The notes: a model not told the origin generated them from the letters alone. Shown: positions 10,108 through 21,389, counted from the stretch's first letter. The stretch: 64,000 nucleotides of DNA from Fodinibacter sp963811825 (GCA_963811825.1 CAWESS010000007.1:62001-126000), one strand, 5' to 3'. Numbers and translations are program-made.

Positions 10108-11253
10108 TCAGAGGCCGAGGTCGCGGCCGATGAGCTCCTTCATGATCTCGTTGGAGCCGGCCCAGATCTTGGTCACGCGCGCGTCGCGCCACGCCCGGGC
10201 CACGCGGTACTCGTTCATGAAGCCGTAGCCGCCGTAGAGCTGCACGCACTCGTCGAGCACGTCGTTCTGCACCTGGGCGCTCCACCACTTGGCCTTGGCC
10301 GCGTCGACGGCGGAGAGCTCGCCCTTCGAGTGCGCTTCGATGCAGTCGTCGACGTAGGCCTCTGCGACCTCGATCGCCGTCACCATCTCGGCGAGCTTGA
10401 ACTTGTTGTGCTGGAAGGACCCGATGGCCTGGCCGAACGCCTTGCGCTCCTTGGCGTACTCGATGGTCTCCAGGAGGATCTGCTTGGCGTGCGCCACGTT
10501 CGCGCTGGCCGCACCGACGCGCTCCTGCGGGAGGCGCTGCATCATCGCGATGAAGCCCATGCCCTCGTCGCCGATGCGGTTGGTGTCGGGCACGCGAACG
10601 TCCTGGAAGAACAGCTCGGCGGTGTCGGACTCCTCCTGGCCGACCTTGTCGAGCTTGCGTCCGCGGGTGAAGCCCTCCATCCCGTCCTCGACCATGAACA
10701 ACGTGATGCCCTTGGCGCCCTTGCTCGGGTCGGTGCGGGTGGCGACGATGACGAGGTCGGCCTGGTAGCCGTTGGTGATGAAGGTCTTGCTGCCGTTCAG
10801 CACCCAGTGGTCGCCGTCGCGCACCGCGGTGGTCTTCAGGGCCGCGAGGTCGGAGCCGCCACCGGGCTCGGTCATGGCGATGGCGCAGATCTTCTCGCCC
10901 GCGGCCATGGCCGGCAGCCAGCGCTCCTTCTGCTCCTGCGTGCCGAGGTCGACGATGTAGGGCGGGCAGACGTCGCTGTGGATGCCGAAGCACGAACCGA
11001 CGGCGGCGTTGAAGCCGTTGAGCACCTCGGCCGAGACGGCGTTGAAGCGGTAGTCCTCGGCGCCCATGCCGCCGAACTCCTCGGGGATGTCGAGGCCGAA
11101 GAGCCCCTGGCTGCCGGCCTCCTTCCAGATGTCGCGGTCGATGGTCTTGACCTCGAGCATCTGCTCGGCGCGCGGCTTGAGCGTGCGCTCGACGAACTCG
11201 CTCACGGAGGCTCGGAAGTCCTCGTGCTCGGGACCGTAGATGTTGCGGGGCAT
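10108..11253 (-). CDS. Acyl-CoA dehydrogenase
   Basis: An intact 381-residue FAD-dependent acyl-CoA dehydrogenase with the usual N-helical, beta and C-helical domains. Visible motifs include AIAMTEPGGGSDLAALKT (flavin/substrate region), WVLNGSKTFITNG, RKAFGQAIGSFQ and the C-terminal YGGYGFMNEY...IWAGSNEIMKELIGRDL, where the Glu of the last segment is the expected catalytic base position of this subclass. An AGGAG ribosome site precedes the ATG at 11253. It is transcribed away from a TetR gene with a perfect 20-bp operator in the 107-base gap, so it is probably repressed by that regulator and induced by an acyl-CoA. Confidence 0.92.
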   Translation of the reverse strand: MPRNIYGPEHEDFRASVSEFVERTLKPRAEQMLEVKTIDRDIWKEAGSQGLFGLDIPEEFGGMGAEDYRFNAVSAEVLNGFNAAVGSCFGIHSDVCPPYIVDLGTQEQKERWLPAMAAGEKICAIAMTEPGGGSDLAALKTTAVRDGDHWVLNGSKTFITNGYQADLVIVATRTDPSKGAKGITLFMVEDGMEGFTRGRKLDKVGQEESDTAELFFQDVRVPDTNRIGDEGMGFIAMMQRLPQERVGAASANVAHAKQILLETIEYAKERKAFGQAIGSFQHNKFKLAEMVTAIEVAEAYVDDCIEAHSKGELSAVDAAKAKWWSAQVQNDVLDECVQLYGGYGFMNEYRVARAWRDARVTKIWAGSNEIMKELIGRDLGL

Positions 11254-11295
11254 CGAAACTCCTCCGGGGGTGGATCAGCAGATCGCGTCGGCGTT

Positions 11296-11315
11296 GACTA
11301 AGCGCTTGCTTAGTC
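11296..11315. promoter_or_regulatory. Probable TetR operator between acyl-CoA dehydrogenase and its regulator
   Basis: GACTAAGC GCTT GCTTAGTC is a perfect inverted repeat with 8-base arms and a 4-base centre. It lies between the divergent starts at 11253 and 11361, where both promoters must lie. The arm and GCGCTTG core are of the kind bound by TetR repressors of fatty-acid genes. It is AT-rich against its surroundings, which supports a selected site. Confidence 0.85.
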
Positions 11316-11360
11316 TCGCGTGGGTGCGGCATGCTGTCAACCGTGCCGAGCACCACACCG

Positions 11361-12008
11361 ATGAGCGAGACCGCCCTCCTCGCCGCCCTCGCCCCCGACG
11401 GCGGGCGCCACTCTGCCGTCGGTGACGTCACCGACACCGCGGTGCGGATCATGCTCGCCGCCGCGGACGCCTTCGCCGAGCGCGGCTTCCACGCCACGAC
11501 GACCCGCGACATCTCCTCGCGCGCCGGCCTGTCCCCCGCGGGCGTCTACGTGCACTTCGCCTCCAAGGAGGTGCTCCTGTTCGAGCTCAGCCGTCGGGGG
11601 CACGAGCGGGCCCGCGACCTGCTGGTCGCGGCGGCGGATGCGGCGGCGAGCCCGACCGACGCGCTGCGCGCCATCATCGGCGGCTTCTCGCGCTGGCACG
11701 CCGAGCACTACGAGCTCGGACGGATCGTCCAGTTCGAGTTCCGTCACCTGCGCCCCGAGCACCGGGATGCCGTGCTCGGGCTGCGCAAGGAGATCGACCA
11801 GGTCGTGGCCGGGGTGTTGCGTGAGGGCGTGGAGACCGGCGAGTTCGAGGTCACCGACGTCCCCGCCACCGCCCTCGCACTCCTGTCGATGGCCATCGAC
11901 GTCGCCCGCTGGTACACCCCTGACGTGCGTCGGACGCCGGAGGCGATCGAGGTCACCTACGGGGAGCTCGCGGTGCGCCTCGTGCGCGCCGCGGGCCGCT
12001 CGGCGTGA
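11361..12008 (+). CDS. TetR-family transcriptional regulator
   Basis: A cytoplasmic dimeric repressor of about 215 residues. The N-terminal helix-turn-helix reads TTTRDISSRAGLSPAGVYVH followed by FASKEVLLFEL, the classic TetR signature. The C-terminal half is the variable ligand pocket. I prefer the ATG at 11361 (MSETALL); a GTG at 11343 and an ATG at 11331 are possible earlier starts in the same frame. Placement and the palindrome at 11296-11315 indicate control of itself and of the divergent acyl-CoA dehydrogenase. The likely ligand is an acyl-CoA, by analogy. Confidence 0.9.
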   Translation: MSETALLAALAPDGGRHSAVGDVTDTAVRIMLAAADAFAERGFHATTTRDISSRAGLSPAGVYVHFASKEVLLFELSRRGHERARDLLVAAADAAASPTDALRAIIGGFSRWHAEHYELGRIVQFEFRHLRPEHRDAVLGLRKEIDQVVAGVLREGVETGEFEVTDVPATALALLSMAIDVARWYTPDVRRTPEAIEVTYGELAVRLVRAAGRSA

Positions 12009-12042
12009 GAGCGCCGGGCGCTCGGGTCGCTACAGTGACGCG

Positions 12043-12780
12043 GTGAGGAACGCCGAAAGCGCATCGGGGCACGGTGGGTCCCCATCGATCGAGACGCCCG
12101 ACTACTGGTGGTACGTCGCGCGGGCGGACCTGCTCGAGACCGCGCTGCGCTCCCACGTCGAGGGCGCCGGGCTGACCCTCGACCTCGGCAGCGCCGACGG
12201 CCCCAGTGCAGCCTGGTTGCGGGATGCCGTGCGGCGCACCGTCTCGCTCGACATCGACCCCCGGGGTCTGGGCAGCGACGGTGTGTGCGGCTCGGCGTTG
12301 GCGCTCCCGTTCGCCGACGAGACCTTCGAGGTCGTCTCGGCGTTCGACGTCATCGAGCACTGCGAACCTGAGGCCCAGGCCCTCTCCGAGGTGCGCCGGG
12401 TGCTGCGCCCCGGTGGACGCTTCGTCATGTCGGTGCCCGCGTACACCTGGGCGTGGAGCGACTTCGACGTCGCCAACGGCCACCACCGCCGCTACACCCG
12501 TGCACGTGCGCGCGCGGCGGTGGAGGCTGCCGGCTTCAGCGTGCAGCGGGTCACGCACGGCTTCGCGACGGTCTTCCCGATGTTCGCCGCAGAGCGGGTT
12601 GCGCGCAAGGTGCGGGGCCGCCGGGCACCGGGCGCCGTCGACATCGTCGAGGTCCCCTCGGTGCCGAAGCCACTCAACGATGCCCTGCTGGCGATGTCGC
12701 GCTTCGACCGGCACATCCTGGCCCGCACCGACCTGCCCTTCGGCTCGTCGGTGTTCGTGGCCGCCACCCGTCAGGGCTGA
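12043..12780 (+). CDS. Class I SAM-dependent methyltransferase
   Basis: A 245-residue cytoplasmic methyltransferase starting at a GTG at 12043. The SAM-binding motif I is LTLDLGSADGPSAAWL and the motif II acid is in VSLDIDPRG; SAFDVIEHCEPE and EVRRVLRPGGRFVMSVP follow, as in UbiE/Methyltransf_11 proteins. The segment HHRRYTRARARAAVEAAGF resembles methyltransferases found with polyprenyl-phosphate glycosyltransferases. The opposing pair of epimerase and GT2 genes next door supports a sugar or lipid-linked glycan role, though the substrate is unknown. Confidence 0.85.
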   Translation: MRNAESASGHGGSPSIETPDYWWYVARADLLETALRSHVEGAGLTLDLGSADGPSAAWLRDAVRRTVSLDIDPRGLGSDGVCGSALALPFADETFEVVSAFDVIEHCEPEAQALSEVRRVLRPGGRFVMSVPAYTWAWSDFDVANGHHRRYTRARARAAVEAAGFSVQRVTHGFATVFPMFAAERVARKVRGRRAPGAVDIVEVPSVPKPLNDALLAMSRFDRHILARTDLPFGSSVFVAATRQG

Positions 12781-12807
12781 CGGGACACCGGACGGCCGGG
12801 CTGCCGC

Positions 12808-13771
12808 TCACGGGTCGAGCGGGCCGCCACTCACCACGCGTGCCCTGACGTCTGCGGCGGTCCGCGCCAGCCCGGCGGCCAACGGCGTCGACGCGAGCGC
12901 GTCGACCTCCGGCCACACCCGCGAGACCAGCCGCAGGTCGAGCACCTGACCGGCCCCGGCCCCACCGATCGGGATGGTCCGCAGGGGGCGGTGGAACACG
13001 CGTCGGGCCTCGGAGACGAGGTAGCCGACGGTGACCGGCCGCCCGGAGGCCAGCACCTTGTCGACGACCGAGCCGGTCGGCTCCTCCCGCACGAGCGACA
13101 GGGTGCGCACGATCATCGCGGCAGCGTCGTCGACGTACACGTAGTCACGGATGGTGTCCATCGAGACGTAGACCGGCAGCGGGCGCCCGGTGGCGTCGGC
13201 CAGGCAGAGCTGCGAGAGGAGGCCCTGCGGCTTGCCGAGGGTCTGCCCCGGGCCGTAGACGTTCGCGAGCCGACCGATCACGGCGCGCAGCCCGGTGTCG
13301 GACGCCAGGCGTCGGACGCGGGCCTCCATGGCGAGCTTTGCCCGGCCATAGGGCACGAGCGGCGCGGGCTCGGTCCGCTCATCGAACGGGGGACGGTCGG
13401 ACCCGGCATACAGCCCACCCGCCGACGACGCGAGGAAGATGACGCCGTCCTCCCCCGGAGCCACGGATGCCGTGAGCGCGCCCAACATCCGCTCGAACAC
13501 GCGGACCTCGGTTGCCAGCGACTCCTCTCCCGTCGCCACCACGCCCGCGCCGGCGCACCACGCCACGGACCACGCACGCCCCGCGCGGGCTGCCGCGAAC
13601 ACGGTCGACCGCGTCGACGAGGGCCGAGACGCTCGACGCCTCGTCGTGCCACGGCACCGCGGTCACCAGCACCTCGTGCCCAGCCTGCTCGAGCCGGCGA
13701 ACGACGTGCCGCCCCACGAGCCCTCCGGCGCCGACCACCCAGGTGAGCGGGGGCGCCGGGGATGCGTTCAC
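12808..13771 (-). pseudogene. NAD-dependent epimerase/dehydratase, frameshifted
   Basis: An extended-SDR nucleotide-sugar enzyme. The GTG at 13771 overlaps the upstream glycosyltransferase stop (GTGA). The N-terminal NAD motif is LTWVVGAGGLVGRHVV. The catalytic Ser and the YxxxK motif are in FLASSAGGLYAG and PYGRAKLAMEARVR, followed by RLANVYGPGQ. The frame breaks near 13605 (one extra base) between SALVDAVDR and VFAAARAGRAWSV. Corrected length is about 320 residues. Coupled to the GT2 gene, it probably makes or modifies the sugar that the transferase uses. Confidence 0.82.
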
Positions 13772-14745
13772 GCGTCGTCGCGGCCGAGCGGGCCGTCGCG
13801 CCGGTCGCGAACGGGGAGGTAGAGAGGCTTTCCCATCGCCATGTTGACGGCCATCCCCACGTACTCGGCGATGACACCCAGGGAGAAGAGGATGACGCCG
13901 GTCGCCACCATGAGCAGCACCATCGTCGAGGTCCAGCCCGGAGCGTCCCAGGACCCGGCGGCCCTGCCGATCAGGAGCGCCAGCGCGATGACCGGAGCGA
14001 GCAGAACCGCAGCGGCGCCGAGGACGCTGACCCAGCGCAGGGGGCGCGTGCCGCTGGACAGCACGAGGCGCCAGAAGTGCGAGACGAGTCGGCGCATCGT
14101 GTAGCCGGACGGTCGGTCACCCTCCCGGCGCATCTCCAGCGGGCAGGTCACGACGCGGCGGGCCACCCAGGAGATGGCGACGTCGAGGTAGATGCCCGGA
14201 CCGGCGTAGGCAGCCACCGATCGGGCGACCTCGCCGAGGAGCAGGCGGTAGCTGTTGAAGTCCGAGGCCTGGGCGCCCTTGGTGAGCCGCTCGACGACGG
14301 CCTTGGCGCCTCGGGAGGCGAGGTTGCGCGCGGCGCCGTGCGGCGGCTCGTTCGTGGGCCTGGCGTAGACGACGTCAGCCTGCTCGGTCATCGCGGTGTC
14401 GAGCAACGAACCCAGGGACTCGGGGTCGTGCTGTCCGTCCTCGTCCATGGTGGCGACCCACTCGCCACCGGAGGCGGCGATGCCGGCCAGGGTCGCGGCG
14501 TGCTGGCCGAAGTTCCGGCTCAGCCAGACCGGGCGCACCCAGTCGTAGCGGGCCGCGAGGTCCCTGATCGCGTCGTCCGAGGCGTCGGGTCCGCAGTCGT
14601 GGACGACCACCACCTCGGTCACCCGGTAGGGGCGCCCGGCCGGTGAGACCCGCGGCTCGACCGAGGCAGCCAGCTCGTCGACGATGGTGGCCAACGTCCG
14701 CTCGCCCTGGTAGACGGGGATGACCACCGAGATCTGGTGTGTCAT
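13768..14745 (-). CDS. GT2 glycosyltransferase with two C-terminal TM segments (ArnC/DPM1-like)
   Basis: A 325-residue membrane-anchored family 2 glycosyltransferase. The N-terminal fold starts ISVVIPVYQGERTL; the metal-binding region is ATMDEDGQHDPE; the C-terminus has two hydrophobic spans (VLGAAAVLLAPVIALALL and VLLMVATGVILFSLGVIAEY). This architecture matches enzymes that load a sugar onto polyprenyl phosphate at the inner face of the membrane. The start codon lies 2 bases after the ettA stop, and the stop overlaps the epimerase start. The transferred sugar is unknown. Confidence 0.87.
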   Translation of the reverse strand: MTHQISVVIPVYQGERTLATIVDELAASVEPRVSPAGRPYRVTEVVVVHDCGPDASDDAIRDLAARYDWVRPVWLSRNFGQHAATLAGIAASGGEWVATMDEDGQHDPESLGSLLDTAMTEQADVVYARPTNEPPHGAARNLASRGAKAVVERLTKGAQASDFNSYRLLLGEVARSVAAYAGPGIYLDVAISWVARRVVTCPLEMRREGDRPSGYTMRRLVSHFWRLVLSSGTRPLRWVSVLGAAAVLLAPVIALALLIGRAAGSWDAPGWTSTMVLLMVATGVILFSLGVIAEYVGMAVNMAMGKPLYLPVRDRRDGPLGRDDA

Positions 14746-14747
14746 CG

Positions 14748-16430
<1,683 letters not shown>

Positions 16431-16485
16431 GGGGCACAGGCTATCGACCACCAGCGCCCCGGCCCGAATCCTCGTGCGGCCGCTC

Positions 16486-17043
16486 TCAGGCGGCCGCCTC
16501 GACGTCCGGCGGCACGAGCGGGCCCGAGTCCGGATACCCGACCTCGCCGAGACCGCGGCCCGGCTCATCGTCCACGGCGTACTCCGACGCCGAGGGCCGC
16601 GTGGGCTCGGGGTCCTGCGAGAACTCCTGGGACTGCGAGTGCTCCGCACCCTGTCGGAATCCCTCGCTCTCCCCCGGCCTGCCCACCTTCGCGAACGCGG
16701 TGGTGCCGTACGTCAGGTCGTGGCCGGCGGCATCGGCGACGACCTCGACGTCCCACCACGTCGTGCCGTCGTCCTTGGTGAACGTCGTGACCTGCTGCTT
16801 GCCGTGGATCGTCACCGGGTGACCCTTTCGCAGGGATACGGCGACGTTCGCGGCCAGGGCACGGAAGGTCTTCACCGTGTAGAAGCTCGTGTCCCCGTCC
16901 TCCCACACTCCGGGCTGCCCCTGGACCTGGTTCCGGGACGAGGTCGCCACCCGGAAGACGGTCATCGGAGCACCCGTGCGGGTCGTGCGCACGGTGGGGT
17001 CGGCGACGAGCCGGCCCCGGATCGTCACATAGGTCTCATTCAT
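16486..17043 (-). CDS. Single-stranded DNA-binding protein paralogue
   Basis: A 185-residue protein with an N-terminal OB fold of the SSB family (VTIRGRLVADPTVR, GAPMTVFRVATSSR, FYTVKTFRALAANVAVSLRKGHPVTIHGK) in residues 1-110. The C-terminal tail is acidic and proline-rich but ends PPDVEAAA, lacking the DDDIPF-type tip by which the main SSB recruits partners. It is therefore likely a secondary SSB (SsbB-like), perhaps for recombination, competence or conjugation, rather than the essential one. A GGGGAGGA ribosome site lies just before the ATG at 17043. Confidence 0.85.
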   Translation of the reverse strand: MNETYVTIRGRLVADPTVRTTRTGAPMTVFRVATSSRNQVQGQPGVWEDGDTSFYTVKTFRALAANVAVSLRKGHPVTIHGKQQVTTFTKDDGTTWWDVEVVADAAGHDLTYGTTAFAKVGRPGESEGFRQGAEHSQSQEFSQDPEPTRPSASEYAVDDEPGRGLGEVGYPDSGPLVPPDVEAAA

Positions 17044-17176
17044 CGCGGTCCTCCCCTTGGTGCCCCGCACCTCGGGGCTCACGCAAGAGCCTGCGCCCGC
17101 CGGCCGGTCCCGGCCACCCGCGTCGTGACCCCTGTGGACAACGACCACCGCGCGCGGTGCCTGTGGACGAGCGCCC

Positions 17177-18848
17177 TCAGATCCCTGCGGCGCGACTGAG
17201 TGCGACCCGGGTCGCCGCGTGCCGCTCGAGCACTCGCTCGACAGAACGCACGATCTCCTGACGGGCCACGCCGTCGATCGACTCCCGGAGCCGCTTGTCG
17301 ATGACCCGAGCCCGACGCCGCGACCCGACCCGAGCCAGCCACCGGGCGATCAGCGCGAGCAACAGCCCTGCGGCGAGCCCTCCGACCAGCAGGAGCAGCG
17401 GCACCGGCAGCACACCGACACTGGGAGGTGCGCCGATGACGGCATCCACCTGCAGCCATCCGAGGACGACGTACAACGCGAGCCAGAGGAAGCCCGCGAC
17501 GGCCGCCGCGGCAAAGGCCAGCTGCCCGAGGCCGAAGACCCGCCACCAGACCGGCGCGCGGGCGTGCAGCGGCGTCCCGACGACTGCCTGGTCGAGGGCG
17601 TCACCCAGCGCGTCCCCGGGCGGGGAGGCAGCGCTCTCGACAGCCTCGGCCCACGGCGCCGGAAGACCCTCGGCAGCATGGTCAGCCAGCCGCCGGGTCG
17701 CGAGCTCGACGGCGGAACGGGCCGCCGGTGATGCCGGCGGCAACGACGAGCGGCCCGAGGACCGACCGCACGTCGGAGTCGGAGACGCTGATGTCGCGAC
17801 CGTCCAGCCGCAAGCGCCTCAGGGGCCTGGGCCGCAACGCCTGCACCCATCGGGTGAAGGGCCAACCGGTGTGTGATGCCGCCTCCATGCGGTAGTCCCG
17901 GGCGACCGCCTCGACGACCGTGGGCACCCCGGCACTGCGTGCGAGCGCGTCGACCAGCTCGGTCCGGGCCGCGTCGTTCAACACGGGCTCGGAGTCCGCG
18001 ACGTGCGCCGTCAACGCGGCGGCGCTGGCCCGCACGTCCGCGGCCAGCCGGGACCGGGCCATCGTGCGCCCGGCCACCGCGTTGGCCAGCCGTTGGCGCA
18101 GGACGTCGACCCCCTGGCCCGTGGTGACGGATGTCGCCAGCACGGTGGCGCGCGGAACCCCGTCCTGCTCCATGAGCCGGACGAGGTCGGCGCGGCACTG
18201 CTCGACCTCGAGGGCGGTGAGGCGGTCACTCTGGTTGAGCACGACCATCGTCACCGCCTCGTGCGTGGCGAGCGCAGCGACGTAGTCGTCGTGCAGCCGG
18301 GCATCGGCATACTTCTGGGGGTCGGTCACCCAGACGAACAGGTCGACGAGCTCGAGAACCCGCTCGGCCTCGGCGCGGTTGCCGATCTCGCGTGAGTCGA
18401 AGTCGGGCAGGTCGAGCAGGACGAGTCCGTCGAGCGAGCCGAGCACAGCCTCCACGTCGTCCGGCTGCTCACCGACGACATGTCGGGCGCCGACGCCGAG
18501 CCAGTCGAGCAGGTCACCCGCCGGCTCGGCCCCCCAGATGGCGGCTGTCGGGGTGGCCGTGGTGGGGCGGCGCACTCCCGTGACCGCGATGTCACCACCG
18601 ACGAGGGCATTGAACAGGGACGACTTGCCACTGCCCGTCGCACCCGCGAGGGCGACGACGGTGTGGCCGCCGACGAGGGCGGTGCGCTCGGCGACCTTCG
18701 CGACGACGGCATCCGCCCGCGCACGCCCGTCGGCTGGCAACTGGGCCCCACCGGCGTCCGCCGCAGCGGCAAGGGCGGTCGCGGCAGCGGACAGCTCGTC
18801 GGCGGAGATCACCGCACCTCGAGCGCTCCCCCGGCGCAGCGGGCTCAC
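17177..18848 (-). pseudogene. Dynamin-like/YfjP-type GTPase with C-terminal membrane hairpin, frameshifted
   Basis: The GTG at 18848 overlaps the stop of the upstream GTPase (GTGA). The G1 motif is LAGATGSGKSSLFNAL near residue 70, G3 is LLDLPDFDSREIGN, and G4 is the NQSD in MVVLNQSDRL. The C-terminal part, after a frame break near 17728 (one extra base), has two long hydrophobic spans (LAFAAAAVAGFLWLALYVVL and LLLLVGGLAAGLLLALIARW) and a basic tail. This GTPase-plus-helical-plus-membrane-hairpin layout matches bacterial dynamin-like proteins. It probably works as a hetero-partner of the adjacent GTPase. Corrected length is about 555 residues. Confidence 0.8.
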
Positions 18849-20566
18849 TGGACGACCGCCCGCAGGCGGGCGGCGACGGCCGTCAGCCGAGCAGCCTGTT
18901 CCGCCGGGGCCGACGTGTCGGCGAGCGCGACCGCGTACCTCTGCTGCTCACCCTCGTAGAGCTCGTCGGCGAGCTCGAGGAGACGGGCGCGCGCCTTGGC
19001 CGCCATCTCGCGCACCGCCTGGTCCCCGAAGATCGCCTCGAGCACGCGCTGGGCGAGGACGGCTGTTCCCCCGGCGATACCGATCTCGGCACCGACCAGC
19101 CCACCGGTGCTGCTGAACGCGACGAGCATGAGGAACAGGCCGATCGCGTTGAGGCCGTAGGCCGTGATGCGGGCGCTGGTGCGGCGGCCCTGTCCTTCGG
19201 TCCGCACGAGCTCGAGCACCTCGCCCTGCCACTGCCGCACGAGCCGTTCGACGTCACCCTGGAGGCCGGGGCTGGGCTTGGCAAGATCCGGATGCCGTGC
19301 CAGCACCGGTGCTCCGCCGGGCAGGCGCCGCCAGGCTCGTGCGGACTCGGACGCCGCGGTCTCGGCGTTCGCGAGGATGAGGGTGGCGACCCCGCTCTGC
19401 AGCGCCTCGCCCAGGCTCTCGGCGGGGGGCGTGCTGCCCTTGACGGCCGCGGTGATCTTGTCGCGCCACCGCGAGATCGTCGTCTCGACCTGGCGGAAGA
19501 ACTCGCCGGTCCCGACGAACTCCTGCCACCGAGCCAGCACCTCACCGCGCAGCAGCGTGCCGTCGGTCATGCCGTCGTCGACGCGGCGGTGGGCCGCGTC
19601 GTAGCTTTCGTCGACCGCTCGCCGCAGTGCCGTGGCCGCATCGTGCTGGTCGCGGCTGGCGACGACGAGCTCGCTCGTGCGACCGGAGAGGGAGTCCACG
19701 GCGCCCCGCAACGTCTGTCCGACGACGATCGAGCGAGCCCGTGAGTCGCTGGCGAGCGCATGCAGCCACGAGCTGAGCCGCTCCACCGCCTCCGGCGGCA
19801 GCCGGCCATCGGCGTCGAGCGTGGCCTCGGGGACCGTGAAGATGGGCGCCGTCGGCAGACCCTGTTCGCGCAACATCGCCGCCAGGTGGGGCCGGATCTC
19901 CTCGATGGCCTCCGGCGGGATCCGGTCGAGCACGATCGCCACGGAGGTGCCACGGTCGGCGGCCGTGCGCAGCAGATCCCAGGGAACGGCATCCGCGTAG
20001 CGCGCGGCAGTCGTGACGAAGAGCCAGAGATCCGCGGCTGAGAGCAGCTGGGCGGCGATGGCGCGGTTGGCGGAGACGACCGAGTCGATGTCGGGTGCGT
20101 CGAGCAGCGCCATCCCCGCCGGGAGCGTCTCTGACTCGACAAGGCGCACCGTGCCGGGCTGGTCCAGGCCGGGCTGGTCGGCATTCCCCTGCCCGGTCAC
20201 GCGCGCGAGTCCGGGCAGGATCCGGGTGTCCGCGAACCAGCGACGGTCGTCGGGGTGGTGGACGAGCACCGGGGAGGTCGTGGTCGGGCGCAGCACACCC
20301 GGCCGGCTGACCGTGGCGCCGACGACCGAGTTGACCAGGGTCGACTTGCCGGCGCCGGTCGATCCGCCGACCACGGCGAGAAGCGGGGCGTCGATCGCGC
20401 GCAACCGGGGAAGGACGTAGTCGTCAAGCTGCTGGAGCAGTGCCGTGCGGGAGGCCTCGGCCGCCGACCGGCTCGGCACATCGAGTGGGAGTGACGTCTG
20501 AGCCACCTCGTCGCGAAGGGCCTCGACGACGGAGGCGAGCGCCTCCACGTCACTGTCCACGGTCAC
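18845..20566 (-). CDS. Dynamin-like GTPase, first of a coupled pair
   Basis: An intact 573-residue GTPase. I chose the GTG at 20566 (VTVDSDVEALASVVEAL); longer readings run into a region with no family similarity. G1 is VVGGSTGAGKSTLVNSVVG near residue 60, the switch II region is LLDAPDIDSVVSANR, and a coiled helical middle region follows. One hydrophobic patch (NAIGLFLMLVAFSS, then GIAGGTAVLAQ) near residue 480-510 could insert in the membrane. Such pairs of unequal dynamin-like proteins are known in Streptomyces (DynA/DynB, septum fusion during sporulation), but identity with them is inference. The gene is divergent from thpR. Confidence 0.82.
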   Translation of the reverse strand: MTVDSDVEALASVVEALRDEVAQTSLPLDVPSRSAAEASRTALLQQLDDYVLPRLRAIDAPLLAVVGGSTGAGKSTLVNSVVGATVSRPGVLRPTTTSPVLVHHPDDRRWFADTRILPGLARVTGQGNADQPGLDQPGTVRLVESETLPAGMALLDAPDIDSVVSANRAIAAQLLSAADLWLFVTTAARYADAVPWDLLRTAADRGTSVAIVLDRIPPEAIEEIRPHLAAMLREQGLPTAPIFTVPEATLDADGRLPPEAVERLSSWLHALASDSRARSIVVGQTLRGAVDSLSGRTSELVVASRDQHDAATALRRAVDESYDAAHRRVDDGMTDGTLLRGEVLARWQEFVGTGEFFRQVETTISRWRDKITAAVKGSTPPAESLGEALQSGVATLILANAETAASESARAWRRLPGGAPVLARHPDLAKPSPGLQGDVERLVRQWQGEVLELVRTEGQGRRTSARITAYGLNAIGLFLMLVAFSSTGGLVGAEIGIAGGTAVLAQRVLEAIFGDQAVREMAAKARARLLELADELYEGEQQRYAVALADTSAPAEQAARLTAVAARLRAVVQ

Positions 20567-20635
20567 ACCGCCAACCCTAACGACTTTGCGCACACTGACA
20601 GGCGATTCCTCAGGGCGCGCCGGATGATGTTCGGC

Positions 20636-21196
20636 ATGCGACTGTTCGTGGCGGTGGAACCTGATGTCGAGGTGGTGGAGCATCTCGACGAGTTTCTCGA
20701 GGTGCGCCGGGAGGCGGACCCGGACCTGCGATGGAGCTCGCCGGCGCAGTGGCACGTCACCCTGGCCTTCATGGGGGCCGCACCCGAGCGAGTGGTGGAC
20801 GACCTCATCGAGTCCGTCAGCGCCGCAGCCGCGCGGTGTTCGCCCGTGGTGCTCGGCATCTCGGGTGGCGGCTGCTTCCCGGACGTGTCCCGCGCGAGGG
20901 TCTTGTGGGCAGGGCTGAGCGGGGGCGACGGTCTGGCGCCCCTCGCCCGCGGCGTGCGGGCTGCGGCGGCTGTCGCCGGGGGCGCGCCGGAGGGTGGGCC
21001 GTTCCGGCCGCACGTCACGCTGGGCCGCTTCGGGCATCCGACCGAGGCGACGCGGTGGGTGCGGGTGCTGGACTCGTACGCGGGGCCGACGTGGACGGCA
21101 TCCGAGATCACCGTCGTGGCCTCGCACCTCCCCCGGGAACGCGGCCACCGTCCGCGACACGAGGTCCTCGCCCGCGCTCGGATGGGCCGCGACTGA
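20636..21196 (+). CDS. thpR: RNA 2',3'-cyclic phosphodiesterase (ThpR/LigT)
   Basis: A 186-residue 2H phosphoesterase that opens 2',3'-cyclic phosphates on RNA ends. The two catalytic HxTx motifs are visible: WHVTLAFMG near residue 40 and PHVTLGRFG near residue 126. I use the ATG at 20636 (MRLFVAVEP, the family's usual start); an upstream in-frame ATG at 20624 adds only four residues. The 69 bases to the divergent GTPase start leave room for only one compact promoter region. Confidence 0.88.
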   Translation: MRLFVAVEPDVEVVEHLDEFLEVRREADPDLRWSSPAQWHVTLAFMGAAPERVVDDLIESVSAAAARCSPVVLGISGGGCFPDVSRARVLWAGLSGGDGLAPLARGVRAAAAVAGGAPEGGPFRPHVTLGRFGHPTEATRWVRVLDSYAGPTWTASEITVVASHLPRERGHRPRHEVLARARMGRD

Positions 21197-21269
21197 CCCT
21201 TGGGTGCTCAGGGCGAGGGTGCTGGTCCAGTCCTACACTGACGGTCGGTGGTCGGGAGTCGGCCGCCCG

Positions 21270-21342
21270 GCCCCCGTAGCTCAGCGGATAGAGCAAGAGC
21301 CTTCTAATCTCGAGGTCGCAGGTTCGAGTCCTGCCGGGGGCG
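21270..21342 (+). tRNA. tRNA-Arg (TCT anticodon)
   Basis: A full cloverleaf can be drawn: acceptor GCCCCCG with CGGGGGC, D stem GCTC/GAGC, anticodon loop CTTCTAA and T arm GCAGG TTCGAGT CCTGC. The anticodon TCT reads AGA. The anticodon stem is weak: only the three middle pairs are canonical, with mismatches at 27-43 and 31-39. CCA is not encoded. Confidence 0.93.
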
Positions 21343-21389
21343 CCGTCGAGAACATGTCCTGACCTGCGAGAATGCGATTGCCTATTCCG

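Noticed and set aside
20567..21160. Longer N-terminus of the first dynamin-like GTPase
   Set aside because: The extension is antisense to thpR and has no GTPase-family similarity; the GTG at 20566 is better.
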